Source: Latrodectus hesperus
Taxonomy: Eukaryota > Arthropoda > Arachnida > Araneae > Theridiidae
Direction: 5' to 3'
NCBI GenBank assembly: GCA_037975125.1
Contig: CM075853.1
Span: 94,840,543-94,904,542 of the forward strand
Length of the DNA stretch: 64,000 nucleotides
Position numbers and translations under genes: made by a program. This document shows positions 51,881 through 64,000 of this stretch, piece after piece. The notes beneath the pieces were generated by a model. It worked only from the letters and a program-made list of their open reading frames with translations, was not told the DNA's origin and ran no database searches. Numbering within the stretch: the first letter of the stretch is position 1; each line of letters opens with the position of its first letter.

Positions 51881-54215
51881 CAGCAAGGCTGTCCATACCA
51901 AATTCTATCCCGGGACAATACAAATTACTAAGCAGATTGGAGGGTCGCACAAATAAAAACACATTTTTTAAAGAAAAGGTTTAATAGTGTTTAATGTAGT
52001 TACCATGTAACTCTGTTAAAATTCAGTGTGGAATACGCCCTTTCACAAAGATAGGTACAGCGCATCGTCGAACCCATTTTTAAGACAAGATTGGTTAATT
52101 TGGGGAAACGTTCGCCAAAGAGCTTAAAAAAATCTATTCCAGACTCTGTCCTGCTTTTGTAAAAGGGGTCTGATTGTAGGTCACATAATTCCAATTGATA
52201 ATCAATGTCTACACTTTCAACTGCAATTGTTAAAGGATGAGTGAAAAGTGATATATCACTCTCCAATTCTTTAAAATATGCAAATCGGTGCTCAAACTCC
52301 TCAATTACATCGTCAATATACTTCAGGTGATCCTTAAAGGTACACCCTTCAACATTTTCCATCTCTGTGTAATGTTCTTTACAACTCGGAAATAAAGGAA
52401 AACTCATTTTGCTCTAGTGACGTTTTGAACTATTTTAGTTTACTTCTAAAACCATTCACACATCCAAAAGCCTTGTAACTTCTAATTTATTTCGTTCAAG
52501 TGTTGTGTCATATCAGTTAAAAATGCAAGGTCAGCCAGGAATAAAGTATCTTGCATACAGTTTTGCAGTTCAGAAGTGTCTGATTTTATTTCATTTTTTA
52601 GAAATAAAGGTATTTCTTTTAAAGGTATAGAAATAAAGGTAAAGCAAAACAATGTTTAAAGCACCGCCCAGCACTAAGCTACCTTATTTCGGAGTGTAGT
52701 AACAAATCTCCATAGGTCATCACAATTTTACTTAAAAAAATCTCGAAATTTTCTATAAGTCAAGACTTTGTTTCCGTCTCTAATGAGATTTGTTATTATA
52801 ACAACAACTTTCATTGCATTCGTTTGGAGCAAAGCTTCCTGGTGTATGATGCAATGAAACAACGGGAAATCAATGCCATTTTCTTTAAGAATTCCCGCGA
52901 ATCCTGTCACTGTTCCCATCATAGCTTTCCCTCCATGAGTTTTAATTGAGCAAGAACATTTTTTAAATCCTCCGTAGTCTCTGACAGTTTTATTGATAGA
53001 TAGACACATATCTGCGCCTATAGTTGTTCCGGACAACAGTATCAAATTTATCATTTCCTCCGTAATAGTATAATCTTTTGAAATGCAACGAATAAATATT
53101 AATAATTGACTGATATCTGTCTGGTCAGTGCTTACATCCAAACATATTGAGAAGTATTCGCAATCCAAAATGCAATCACATAATTTTTTCGAAACATATT
53201 CGCCCATATCATCTACTCGCCACGTCGCGCCACTGTTTGGTGAGATAATGCAACAGATTGCAATTTTTCCGCCAACTTTGGCAGCATGAAGCGTTGAGCC
53301 ATTGAAACTACGCATTTTTTCATTAAAATCACATCACTGAATGTTTTTTTTTTTTTTTGATTTGGCTAATAGTAAAGAAACTTCATAAGACACAGCCAAA
53401 CTTTGTTCATTATCTGTACTTACTTTAGAAAACATACTTGTTTGATGTATTGTTTTTTTATACTCGGCTACTATAACTTTTCTTGCATCACCGATATGTT
53501 TTTTATACTTATCTTCATGTAAAATAGTGTAATGCCATTTCACATTGTATTCCTTATTCACCGACAATCATACACTGAACTTTATTGTTATTGTTGCAGA
53601 TCAGATAGTCTAATTTTCATTTTTCATTAAATGCACGATTTTAATCACTTACTTTTCGCTTCTTCACTGACATAATGAGGCTTGTTATTTTGTACAATAG
53701 AGTTCTGTTTACTCTTTAATTAATTCACAAATTTAAATTGACAAAAGATATAAATGAAGGAGTACACACAACCACTACGATTACTAAATAGCTACTACAC
53801 AACACTCGTTGCGTCAAATGACAACCAATAAATAAACGACGGCCAATGTTGTATCACTCTCCAATCGACCGACGGTTAGCGAGGAACGCAATACAATTAA
53901 TCAATCACTTGCAATTTTAATTTTAATGTCGAATCGGGCGGCTTTTGAAAAGCGGTGCAACTTCTGTTATTCTGCGCAATGGCATTGAGTGGAGACAGAC
54001 AACTGCGCGCCGTGTATAAGACGCTAGACATGAGTCGGGACGGGACTCACAAAGACGTACGTAAAAATACGATTCTATATTTTAGTTATTTATTTATAAT
54101 ACCATTTAAAAATTAAAATCATTTCTATCAACAAAATTTGAAAAAAATGGAAAAATTAATTCTTTCGTTATAATATTTAAAAACCCAACCGCAGGTTGTG
54201 CTTTGGACAGTGCTG
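51881..54215 (-). mobile_element. Nearly complete but inactive hAT-superfamily transposon
   Basis: A minus-strand transposase relic (51990-53673) is enclosed by candidate terminal repeats: left cagcaaggctgtccatacc at 51881, right (reverse complement) cagcactgtccaaagcac ending at 54215. The two ends agree in CAGCA and CTGTCCA with a small gap. A perfect 8-bp target duplication is not visible, so the exact ends are uncertain. Confidence 0.6.
51990..53673 (-). pseudogene. hAT transposase pseudogene (GTF2IRD2/ZBED5/FAM200-like)
   Basis: On the minus strand it starts MSVKKRKVSD at 53673 and passes, with stops, through a BED-like zinc-finger region (CNNNNKVQCMI, SVNKEYNVKWHYTILH). Then come TSMFSKVSTDNEQSLAVSYE, DCEYFSICLDVSTDQTDISQ (catalytic-core Asp region), LLIFIRCISKDYTITEEM, GFPL-type FPLFHCIIHQEALLQTNAMK, ITNLIRDGNKVLTYRKFRDF, TLFLADLAFLTDMTQHLNE, and the end block FPKLTNLVLKMGSTMRCTYL and CERAYSTLNF. 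These match the transposase captured in vertebrate GTF2IRD2, ZBED5 and related genes. A gap between 52430 and 52730 and several stops make it inactive; it is one of the better preserved relics here. Confidence 0.85.
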
Positions 54216-54514
54216 ATCTAAAGCATCCTCTATTTTAGATATACTATTCAACAATGCAAGCAAAACGGCGGCTATATTAACACAAACAACTAACGGCTCA
54301 AACATTTTTGTTAATTTTACTTGATGTTTTTTTTATTAAATTGATAATTTTCGTTTTTTACTTTCTTTCCTTAAAAGGAAATAAAATTTTCAATTTAGAA
54401 TTAAATATTAATTTTACTACTTCAAATCTCTAATTATATTCCATTTTTTTCCATGGGTAAAGACTCAATTTCGATGGTTTACTGCGTTAAGATGGTAGTT
54501 TTAACTATCTTACC

Positions 54515-54564
54515 AGACACAAGCTGTTGAAGGACAAAGTTTTGTCCTTCAACAGCTTGTGTCT
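54515..54564. repeat. Perfect inverted repeat: 24-bp arms, 2-nt spacer
   Basis: agacacaagctgttgaagga plus caaa (54515-54538) is followed after gt by its exact reverse complement (54541-54564). It lies about 300 bases from the right end of the hAT element. Confidence 0.95.
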
Positions 54565-54719
54565 TTCGAAGTGCTCAGCTAATATTCAGAAATTCAGACT
54601 TTAATATTAAGAGTAGGTATACAGCTTTGGAGTTATTTAAAGCTGTATGTCGCTAATGCTCTATTGAGTTAGCTCTTGTACGTAAAAAATTATCATAGAG
54701 CTCCAGACGTAAATACTAA

Positions 54720-54844
54720 GGTTGCCAAAATAGAATTTCTTATAATTCTTATAATTCTCCATCTCTATGACGTAATAAAAACCAAATTACTAGATAAATA
54801 AGAAAATCCGTCAAAAAAATCTCCAAATTTAGAATTTGGCATCC
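54720..54844. mobile_element. Possible 125-bp hAT-type MITE
   Basis: The left end ggttgccaaaatagaattt and the reverse complement of the right end, ggatgccaaattctaaattt, are similar inverted repeats of the GxTGCCA kind seen in hAT elements. No duplication was confirmed. Confidence 0.4.
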
Positions 54845-57800
54845 TGGATTACGCGGTATCTGAGCCCTATTTACTTTACGAAACATTATTCCCTAAGTTT
54901 TTTCACTTTCATTCGCAAAAATATACTTGCTTAGATTCATGTTCCTAAAAAATTTAATTTAATAAATTAAGCAAAATTTTTTTATTCATTTCTAATAATA
55001 TCTTATTAATGTTGATAAGTAAACACAAATTAGAGCATTTTCTTGTTCTTTTATGAACAATATTTTTAATTATTCTATTAATATTTTAATTGAAACTTTT
55101 CAACTTAAAATAATATTCTCTCAATTAAAAAAGCAGTATAGTTTATAAATTCTGCATATTTATAAAAATGGGGCAAAATTTTATATCTCTATCTATGTCT
55201 CTTAGGATAATAGAAAATATTTTAGGATAACGGAACACAATATGTAAGAAAAATATACCAAACTAAATCATAATTATATTTCATTTCATTATTTTATCGA
55301 GAAAGCATTTCTTCTGTAAATATTGCAAATACAATCAAAGTAATTCCAATCTTAAATGAAGCTAGGTTTCTAATAATGAATTTAAAGTACTATTAGAATT
55401 TGAGATAGTTCATTACTGTCAAGGCATGTTTCAATTAAATTGGAAACGATCCAAATATTACCTTATTAGCTCCAAGTCAAAATATCTGATTGATTTAGAG
55501 TTCTTAGACCATAATTAACTGCCATATTTGAAATAATGAGTTCCAATCGGTTGGTCAATTCTTGCAGAATTAATGACGTCACTACAACTTGCAACATTCT
55601 AACTTCCAATGAAATGTAAAATATCGTCACAGTAGTTGATTAAATCGAATATGTCTCATCATCAATATTTTATCGGAGAAAATATCTTAGATTCTTTATG
55701 CGATTGAGTTTATACATTTTCATGACACGAATCTAAGTTTCGAAATAACTCTTTAACGCGCTTATTAAAAAAAATTAATTTCGAATTGATTTCTCAATGA
55801 ATGTTACTCTTTTTTGTGAACAGTTTTTTGAGACCTTTAAGCAGGATTTATTGTTGCATGAATTGGTACAAAAATTATAGACAAAAAAATTAGAAGCTTA
55901 CACATGCAAAACAATAAATACGTGTCATAGGAAAAATATTTAGTATTTTAGAGGATAATTGAAAATAAAATTTCAAAATTTTAGCAGAGGAATATATATT
56001 CCAGAATTATAACAAAAAAAACTTAGTGTATTTGTTATTTAAAATGCCAGCGAAATAAATCATAATTAAATTAAGAATATATTTAAAAAGTGTATTGATA
56101 AAGTAAAAAAAGTTATCACACAGTTGGATCATGGTTACCTTATAAAATCCATCATCCACGTCGGCGAAGGTATTAAGTTTGATTTCCAAGGCTATCATGT
56201 TGAAAGGGAAATAGTTTTAAGCATTTGTAGAGTCTAATGTCTCTTTACTAATAGGATGATGTGAAGTTTGAAGAGGGAAATTATTAACTATAGAAATTAA
56301 ATATATATTTTGAATAATTCTAAGTCGCAAAGTAGTTAGTTGTACCTAACTATTTCAGTTGATAAAAATAACCAGCAGGGAATGATAAAAATAAAAAAGC
56401 AGTATAAATTATATGGCATGGAGAAGAGGATACTTGACAAGTTTCGATTTTATCCCTTTATTATGGGTAAAAATGATACGCGCGCGCGATTAGGTTTGTC
56501 GACTTTAATCGTAGAAATATGTCGCCAGAAACACGTATCATAATAACCTAAATTAAAGTAGCTTAAAATAAATCATCGAAGGCACATTTTTGTTAAGTAA
56601 AACAAATTCTATTATGAGTTATTATAACTTATAAATATTATAAAAATGTTATTTTCACAATAGTTCATATAGATTGTAATAAAGTAAAAGACTAGGGGGA
56701 TATTAATTCTATAGAAAGATAATCATTTTGTTTAAATTAAAAATACTAAATAAATTTTGTTGAAATCATTTTGATATAAATTTGACTTTAAGAACTGTTT
56801 TGAACTATGATTTTATATTGCAGTACCGTGCACAGATTTGTTCATACAGTTGTAGCAAAACAAATAAATTTAGAGAAAAATAAAAATGTATAAAGTTTAT
56901 AAATTATCAAAGTATAGAAAATAGTTTATATAATTTTTGAGATATATTATTCAATATATTTCTCTGTACTTTTTAAAAAGAGTTTCAAAACGAAAACTAT
57001 TTGATTGGAAAACTTTTCCAATTCACACAAAAGAAATCGTTAAATATTTTGGAAGAATATATTCCTTATTTAAATTCAAAGAATATTTTTTAACATTTAT
57101 AAAAAAAATAATCAACTGACAATGTAATTCAAAAATTGTCTTTCTACCGGTAGTTAAAACGGGTCACTTTCAGTCTTTTTTAAAACTGACTGGAATATCC
57201 ACCCATTTGAAGTGTTAAGTTTAATTTTAAGTTTAATGATGATGGAATCTAGTTTAACTATTTGTGTGTTGCATGAATTCTCTACCAATAATTTTTCTTT
57301 AAAAAAATATACATATATATATATTAATTACAAAGGATTTATTTAAGTAATTAGGAAGGAGATATTTTTAATATAACATTTTTCTATATTAATATATACT
57401 GCGAATTCTCAACGTGGTTTCGCTTTAACTACTGGGACTCGATTGTATAGTTTAAAAATACTTAATAATTTATACTTAAGAGTTTAAAGAGGGTCGATGG
57501 TAAATTTTTCTACTTTAAAATTTAATTTCTTAGGAGTGTAATCAATATTATATAATCATACCCCCTTTAAATATGTAAAAAAATGATTTGTATAATTTTC
57601 TTGTTTTAAGAATTTTTTATGAAAAATTAAAAATTGCGTAAATATTGCAAAACAGAGTGATTTACAATTATTTTAAACTAATTTTTTTACTTACTGTAAA
57701 AAGGGATAATTACAGAACAGCAATGCGTTCAATTTTTAAAATATTATAATTATATACATAAATTAGAATAAATGGTTAGGGAATCATACTTGTTATATTA

Positions 57801-58482
57801 ATTATTCTGATCAATCAGTGATGAGCAATTTCAAGCAAAACATTAAAAATAAATTTTATCAATACACCAAGCACAATCACCACATTAAATAAAATCTGAC
57901 CTATCTGCAGAAACGATTTCTGTTTCTGAAATTAATAAAGGAACTAGAACAAAGTTATGAGACATAGCCCGAATGAACTACTTATTATTTGTTCATTTTT
58001 TTGGTCAAATTGTTATAATTAAGTATTTTACTATTATTACGATTATGTATTGTGTGTGCTGCATAACTTAATAAAAATACTGGGGAATTGAAGGAAATCA
58101 TTCTTCTAAACATGGTGGATGTATAAAAAAGGTGTGAACTGATTTAGATTAAAATTTAATATATTTGAATACTATATGTACATAAGGTAATCTTGTTATT
58201 AATTTTATCTGTTTTGAAATAATATTGTATATAAAAATAATTATCTGGATTATGTCTCCAAATATTTATTTACCCTGATCTCTGATTTTTCGTTTTGTTC
58301 ATTTGATTTGTCACTTCATGGACACATTGTACACATCTGTGTGTGTGTGTGTGTGAAGCCATTATAACTTCTCCAATTTCAAGATGAAAATCGAACTCAA
58401 AATTAAGTAACTGAAATATGTTGAACATATGAATTAAAGATGCATTTATGCATTTAGTAGCTTCTCTGCTTTAGATCAATGA

Positions 58483-58484
<2 letters not shown>
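54845..58484. other. AT-rich stretch, nothing recognised
   Basis: Only composition-driven short open frames (56007-56198, 56340-56543, 56937-57119) and a short (gt)n tract at 58337-58355 are visible. Confidence 0.5.
58337..58355. repeat. Short (TG)n microsatellite
   Basis: About nine TG units. Confidence 0.85.

Positions 58485-58566
<82 letters not shown>
58485..58566. repeat. (TA)n microsatellite
   Basis: An alternating TA tract of about 82 bases. Confidence 0.96.
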
Positions 58567-58570
<4 letters not shown>

Positions 58571-60250
58571 ATGTATGTGTATGTATAATAGTAAGATAAA
58601 GAACAATAACTTTTTTTGAGATTAATGGTTGAGTGAAAGTGATTGTTTATTCCTTTTCCGGAAACTTTTATGGCAATTCATACATTTTTGTATCTTCAAC
58701 AATAAGGAAAAATCGCACGGATGAGTGTTTGAAAAGGTTAGAGATTAGCATAAGAGAGAATCACTATTAAATATGTTTATTATATTCGAACAGACTGTAA
58801 AGTTTGAATAAAAAGTAGGCGAGAATTCATGAAGTACTTTTATCATTATCAATTCCTTTTCTTTTTTGAACATGTTACAGGAAGTCTCGTCCATGTTCAC
58901 TTTACCATTCAGTACTTCACCTTGCGCCTTGTTACTTTTGCATACATTAACGCTCTCTTCTTTTGTCTTTCAAACTATAATGTTGTATAAATGTCTCTTG
59001 AATCAATAGAGCTGCCGATTTGTATACATTTTCTTAAATCAATGTCATTCCTTTCATTTTGTGTTTAGATAAGTCGAACTTAACGAAGGATTATTAAAAA
59101 GCGTTTCCTTAGAATTTAATTGTTAAACGACGCATTTGAGCTGCCATTTCGTCATAAGTAGAATTTGGGTCTTAAATGAAGGGTACCATACTTCTATTTT
59201 AAGATAATTGATATTTAATGACAACTGATTTTTGAATTGATTTCTCACATTTGAATATCACAGCATACTAATACATGTCATATATATATGCAATCTATAA
59301 AGATAGTCATGAAATGAAATAAAATGAATAAAAAATATATCACATTAAGTTTGTGCAAAGTGTAGGAATGTTATAGCCTAGTCACGAAAGACATTGTTTT
59401 CGTATTCGAGAAATTGCAAGCTCGAATCAATCAAAGAATTTTATGTGGAGAAAGATTGTACACATTAACGTTTTAAATAAGATTCAAAGCCTTTTCTATT
59501 TACAATTTTTAAAAGAAAGTACTTGATTCAGATGACGTCTTCGTCATTTGAAAATTGTTCAAATGACGTGACGATTAGCTACACAAGAATAGACAGTCAT
59601 ATTCGATCTCTCTCTTTCTCTCATTACGGGAAACATCAATTAAAATTCGGTACCACCTAAAATAGGAAAAAAAAATATTTCTCAAAAAAAATTTTTCTGC
59701 TGAAAAAATCTTACAGCCTAACCTATTTCTTTATATGTTATTTCCGTAAATAAGAAACATATCATAGTTTTAATCGTTGCACATTTCTCTGAACATGATT
59801 GAGAAAAATATTCAGAATAAAGTTTATTCAATCAAAAAAAATTTTTTTTTGGATTGGCAGAAAATTTCTTCAGAAAAAATATATGAAATTAGTTAGACGC
59901 TAGCGGCTGATCTGCATGAAGGATGGTTCATGAGTTTTGAGTTTCAAACTAAAGATTCAAACATCAAAGTCATTACTACACTTAATTCAGAAGTCATGAT
60001 CCCATTATTATGACTGACATTTTAAGTATAAAGGACGTGGGTCACTAAATTTTACACTATAATAGAATGAGATTACTCATGTGTGTGTTTCCAGCTTTAT
60101 GATGTAGAACTGAGCCAACAATATTTATCTCCAAGATTAAATGTGAAGAGGCTGTAAATGTGCTGATAGATCTGGATCATTGTTTCATATTGTGAAAAGC
60201 TGAGGTAGCACATGAACAATTAATTCTCCAGCTTTCAGTTCACAAAATGC
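58567..60250. other. Noncoding stretch, nothing recognised
   Basis: A short (ct)n/(tctct)n patch occurs near 59608-59620, and the rest has no recognisable gene, element or RNA. Confidence 0.45.
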
Positions 60251-60254
60251 AGCA

Positions 60255-60380
60255 TCATATCATAGAATTTCATTTCGAATGTGGATGTTAGTAGCGGCTC
60301 ATAAGTTTTTAAATAGTTGGTTCTGGTTCACGAAGTACTTGTGTGCAAAAGAGACTTTAAAAAATAAGGAAACAAAATTA
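60255..60380 (+). mobile_element. SINE, family B, very old copy (doubtful)
   Basis: Weak matches include tttcgaatgtggatgttagt, agcggctca (family gtggttcgg), tggttctggttc and cgtgtgcaaaa-like gtgtgcaaaagag with an A-rich tail. Confidence 0.4.
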
Positions 60381-60959
60381 AAAGATAGTAAGTATTTTAT
60401 GCTAAATAGAGTTTATCGTTATCTAACCGAAAGCTGAATAGCTATTGAAATTCAAATGAGGATTTCAGAATAATTTTGGAAGATAAGTTAATGGTTTGAT
60501 ATCGTATATAACCAGTCAATTGAAAGTTGTAAAAATGGATTTAGGAATCTGGTTTGGCCTACCTTCTGGGAAGACGTTTTCATAGACTTTTTTTACGTGT
60601 CACAAGATAGGAAGCTCCTAGCACCCATTCAAACAAACCATATGCGCAAGCTCAATATATATTTGGCCTGTCTCGAATTTAGGACTTTTGACTTAGACAA
60701 TACTAGTCCAAAAACTAATAATGTTGAGCCCATTTGAATGATTACTAAATAACACTAAACAGATTTTGTTGCTACAAAAATGAGCATTTGGCACACTAAC
60801 TGTAACAATTGGACCAATATTTTAAGCTTTCTTACACATGAAACGAAAATCTCATCTACAAAATTCCATCGTTCTTGTGACATTTTGTGACTAAATAGTA
60901 AAATAATATTTTTCAGATAAGTTGAACCTAGTCGCAAATGGTAAATGATTTTTTTTAAT

Positions 60960-61290
60960 TCTGCATTCACATATCTGTTGAAGTTAAGGCACACATTGTG
61001 GAAACGAAGAGACAGATAAGACAGCTAAAAAGGCCATATTTTCCTGGGAATAGCTCACAGGATCCCTCTTCTTAGACTTCCTCTGAAGATCAGTTTAAAA
61101 TCGAAATAACTCGAAAGTGTTACAAGTAATAGAACAGCAAGTCAACCATTAATTCAGTATATTGTATCATGCAAAAGCTGGTCTCGTCATCAGATTGAAT
61201 GTATTCTTCCAACCATTGCCTCAGTGTACTTACATCACCAGATTGCTCATGTAGATTAATAGGCACTCCCGTATATTATATCATAGAATG
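60960..61290 (+). pseudogene. Fragment of a non-LTR retrotransposon RNase H region
   Basis: The plus strand reads HCGNEETDKTAKKAIF, matching the GNExADxxAKxA motif at the last catalytic Asp of RNase H in jockey/R1-type ORF2. A second frame (GIAHRIPLLRLPLKISLKSK) resembles the following segment of the same proteins. It is strongly broken. Confidence 0.45.
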
Positions 61291-62695
61291 CATTTACTAT
61301 CTCCACGCACATCTTTCCATTATCCAAAAAATGAACTAAAATCTGCAATAAAAATTTTATGGTACAAAATGTCCACTCCAACCTTCTAGGCATAGCTAAT
61401 TTTCTGTTTAATTTTCTGCATGTCCACTCTATAGAGAATTAATTATCTCCCTCCACATCTAATAAGAATTAACAATTGGACATTCAATAGTTTTTTGTAG
61501 GGTGTTGTTCCTACGCGCATATTATTTTATTAGCGCGTTCATACTTTATATTATTTATTTTTTATATTTCCAGGTATTCTCTATATCATACTTTGCTCTT
61601 TTATGTGAATTTTTGTACAAATAAAGCCTCAGAAACTTTCAATTTACTGGTAAAGTTTCAATGAACTAGAGGAGTTTATTTGTGTCATCCATCATCATGT
61701 GTTGAGATAGATATTAGGGGGTTTTCCGCTTCTTTTTTTTCCCATTTATGATATGCTATTAGAAGACAATATACAGAACTGCACTCTTTTGAGTGAAAGC
61801 CAAAATTTGATTCTCACATCTTTTGAATAAAGAGATATGGATATTTTACTTTTAGCATAAATGTCTGTTGCAGAGGAGGGTTTTGAGTTTCCTGGCTTTT
61901 CTCCTTTGTTACACGTGAATATACTCTACTAGTTCTAAAAAAGCCTTTGCGGACTATAAGCAGTTGAATGTTAAAAAATGTTACTACAACCTTAAGATAA
62001 TAAATAATCTGGTGTGTGTGGGTCAATAGGATTCCTCTTACTCAATGTGAAAATTTGTCTCATGCAGATTAGATTATATACAACCACCATTACATAATAG
62101 AAAATACATACAACGTTTCTTATAATCATATATCTTGATGTAAATTTTCGGCAGTGATTTTTCTGAGCACACGTGAATATGATCCATGAGTCAATGCTCC
62201 TTCAAATATTAGTAGCAAAGTTTACCGATGCTACTAATAAAGGAAAAAATTACTGAAATATTGTTATTTTGGACTCTTTAATGTGCAGTATCAAATCGAT
62301 ATAATATAGTAGAAATAAATTTACTGTCAAATAGATAATATAATTTATTTTTTATATTACTGTATGTAGATCTCATAAAATTGCCAGAAAAACCAAGAGA
62401 TAACTGATTATAACTCTGGCTTTCAATTCAAAATCTTGTAGATTGGATTTGTATCACGAATTCTTTTTCATAGATTTGAATTGAATTAACCCTTGAGTGC
62501 AAAAAAGTAATTATTTGAGAGTTAATTTTGCAAATCACTAATATAGAGAAATTCCATATTATTTTTCAAGAATTTATACAAAGTAAAACTGTAATGGTTT
62601 GAAATATATGATGTGTAAACATCTGTTAATTTATATAAATGCTACATTGAGTTAGTCACACTTCAGTGTTTCGTGATGAATATTTCTGTGAATCG
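61291..62695. other. Noncoding stretch, nothing recognised
   Basis: The 70-codon minus frame at 61814-62026 shows no family features. Confidence 0.45.
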
Positions 62696-62699
62696 ATTC

Positions 62700-62945
62700 A
62701 GTCAACACAGTCAATAGCCTAATCAGTTTAATCACAGTCAAGTGACGAGGTGATCTTGGCATCCTTTTGTCCATTATGTGTTACATTAGTCAAGGGGCTT
62801 AGACCTTACAGAACTTTTAAAGCTTATAGGCTTCTCAGCCTACCTTTGCCTGGATAAGGTATCGAATCTTCTACTTTCTATACGATGGAAGTTAAAAGAT
62901 TCGATTCTGTTATCCATAGCATGCTGTTGCAGCTCAAGATTTATA
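62700..62945 (-). mobile_element. SINE-like repeat, family C, diverged copy
   Basis: The minus strand has AGAAGATTCGATACCTTATC (B-box-like), CAGGCAAAGG, then GGATGCCAAGATCACCTCGT and CACTTGACTGTGATT, comparable to GGATGCCCTCTCAAGTGCGA and CCTCGTCATCTGAACATGG in the copy at 4240-4625. Confidence 0.5.
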
Positions 62946-63259
62946 TAAAACATATATAAGCAAAATAATTTTTTTAATCATTGTTTGAAGAAGACACAAA
63001 TTTTCTGATTTAATGATTGTATTTATCTTTGATAAGACAGAAAAATTACTATAATATTGAATTGTACATTTATAGAAATGAAAATGTTTTTAGGAATCAT
63101 TCCATGAAATCTTTTGATTTAGATAAATAGTAGATTTTTGAATTTGACTAAATAAGTACAGATTTGTTAGGAAAAACAGTTATTTCATCTATAAATACAT
63201 CTACTAATTCAACAGAAATAAATTTATAACAGCAATTTTACAGTAACAATTAACATCAA

Positions 63260-63320
63260 TCAACATTGTAAAGGAAAAGTTCAATAGTATATAGTTAGAA
63301 CTTTTCTTTTACAGCGTTGA
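63260..63320 (+). ncRNA. Candidate pre-miRNA-like hairpin (unproven)
   Basis: The left arm (63260-63282, containing tgtaaaggaaaagttc) can pair with the right arm (63298-63320, containing gaacttttcttttaca) over 23 positions with one A/C mismatch and two G-U pairs on the plus strand. The loop is 15 nt. Further partial pairing may extend outward. The dimensions suit a microRNA precursor, but I recognise no known seed, and a fold-back of random or transposon origin is equally possible. Confidence 0.3.
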
Positions 63321-64000
63321 TTTCTGATATTTCCAATTACACTGAAAGGAAATAGCCTCATTGAAATAAAATTTAATCGCAAGTTTTATAAGCTAATGAA
63401 ATTATAATAATATAATAATAGTAGTAGTAAAATTTCATTTTATTAGTTATTTGTATTCATTATTTCCTTTTATATCACGGTCGAGTGACACCTGTGAAAA
63501 CTAATAGCTATTAAGTCATGAGATTCGAGCATCCATACCGATAATCCATTCAATTTATAAACATACGCTTATGTATTCAAAACCCACCCGTTTAGATAAA
63601 AGAGAAGTCTCCCACAATAACAATTATTTTCTTATCTCGAAATATCTTCTCGACACTCAAATAGGGTCAGAGGAAAAAAGAATTTTTTATAAATAAAAGA
63701 AATATTTCTATTTTATGAAATTAATTTACACTAATAATTGCATTTAAAATAAAATTATTAATATAATAAGATAAATTTAATTTAATAAAGGATATATATT
63801 TGTTTCGGACAATAAACAATTTTCTCGAAATAAATATTGATTTTTCATAAAATTTTATATTTTGTTTTATAATTTTCTTTTGGTAAACTTAAAATTTAAT
63901 AATAATCAGAATTAAAAATTTAATAAATTTAAAAAATAATCAGATATCGAACTCTGAAAATTGATTCTTGATTTTTGCTTTGTTTGTTTCGGTTATAACT
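63321..64000. other. AT-rich end of window, nothing recognised
   Basis: No coding, RNA or mobile-element signal was recognised. Confidence 0.5.

Larger units (their letters stand above)
41757..64000 (-). other. Probable upstream DUOXA intron(s); no further exons recognised
   Basis: The exon ending at 41756 begins in mid-codon after a clean acceptor, so coding exons must lie at higher coordinates. I read the minus strand for the conserved N-terminal and loop segments of DUOXA (glycosylated extracellular loop, WEW-type motifs) and found none, so they are probably beyond position 64000. Sub-features are listed separately. Confidence 0.55.

Overview
The window is AT-rich animal nuclear DNA with long introns, abundant transposon relics, tRNA-derived SINEs and long (TA)n tracts. 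An arthropod, most likely an arachnid such as an orb-weaving spider, fits best. That rests on the style of the conserved protein and on the mix of SINE, Tc1/mariner, hAT, P-element and BEL/Pao relics; no ribosomal or mitochondrial marker is present to prove it.

The only conserved host gene I can support is on the minus strand. Three exons (41545-41756, 9006-9108, 5125-5295) join in frame into the C-terminal half of a dual oxidase maturation factor (DUOXA; Drosophila mol/NIP type), the ER chaperone that carries DUOX to the cell surface. The exons are separated by introns of 32.4 kb and 3.7 kb. The N-terminal exons and the last exon were not found. Almost everything else therefore lies in introns or flanks of this gene.

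Layout, left to right: a decayed mariner element (251-1370); SINEs of three families and a (TA)n tract (3.0-4.7 kb); DUOXA exons at 5.1 and 9.0 kb with a SINE and long (TA)n between; a Tc1-like fragment (9.6 kb); a broken P-element/THAP transposase gene (10.2-13.3 kb); a short candidate secreted peptide (14.9 kb); two adjacent copies of one SINE (15.8-16.3 kb); a 194-bp inverted-repeat element (17.4 kb); a candidate two-exon secreted protein (18.9-19.7 kb); a broken non-LTR reverse transcriptase (21.2-23.2 kb) next to an opposite-strand BEL/Pao relic (23.3-24.6 kb); a SINE and an RNase H-bearing non-LTR 3' end (30.1-32.1 kb); a SINE with an intact 16-bp duplication (32.5 kb); a degenerate minisatellite (37.8 kb); an internally deleted hAT element (38.1-38.9 kb); the third DUOXA exon (41.5 kb); GC-richer noncoding blocks (43.2-43.8 and 47.7-48.5 kb); a nearly complete but broken hAT element (51.9-54.2 kb); several near-perfect hairpins; and mostly featureless sequence to the end.

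I see no prokaryotic features, CRISPR arrays or gene clusters. The items most worth following up are the two candidate secreted-peptide genes, the pre-miRNA-like hairpin at 63260-63320 and the long perfect inverted repeats. None of these is proven to be functional.
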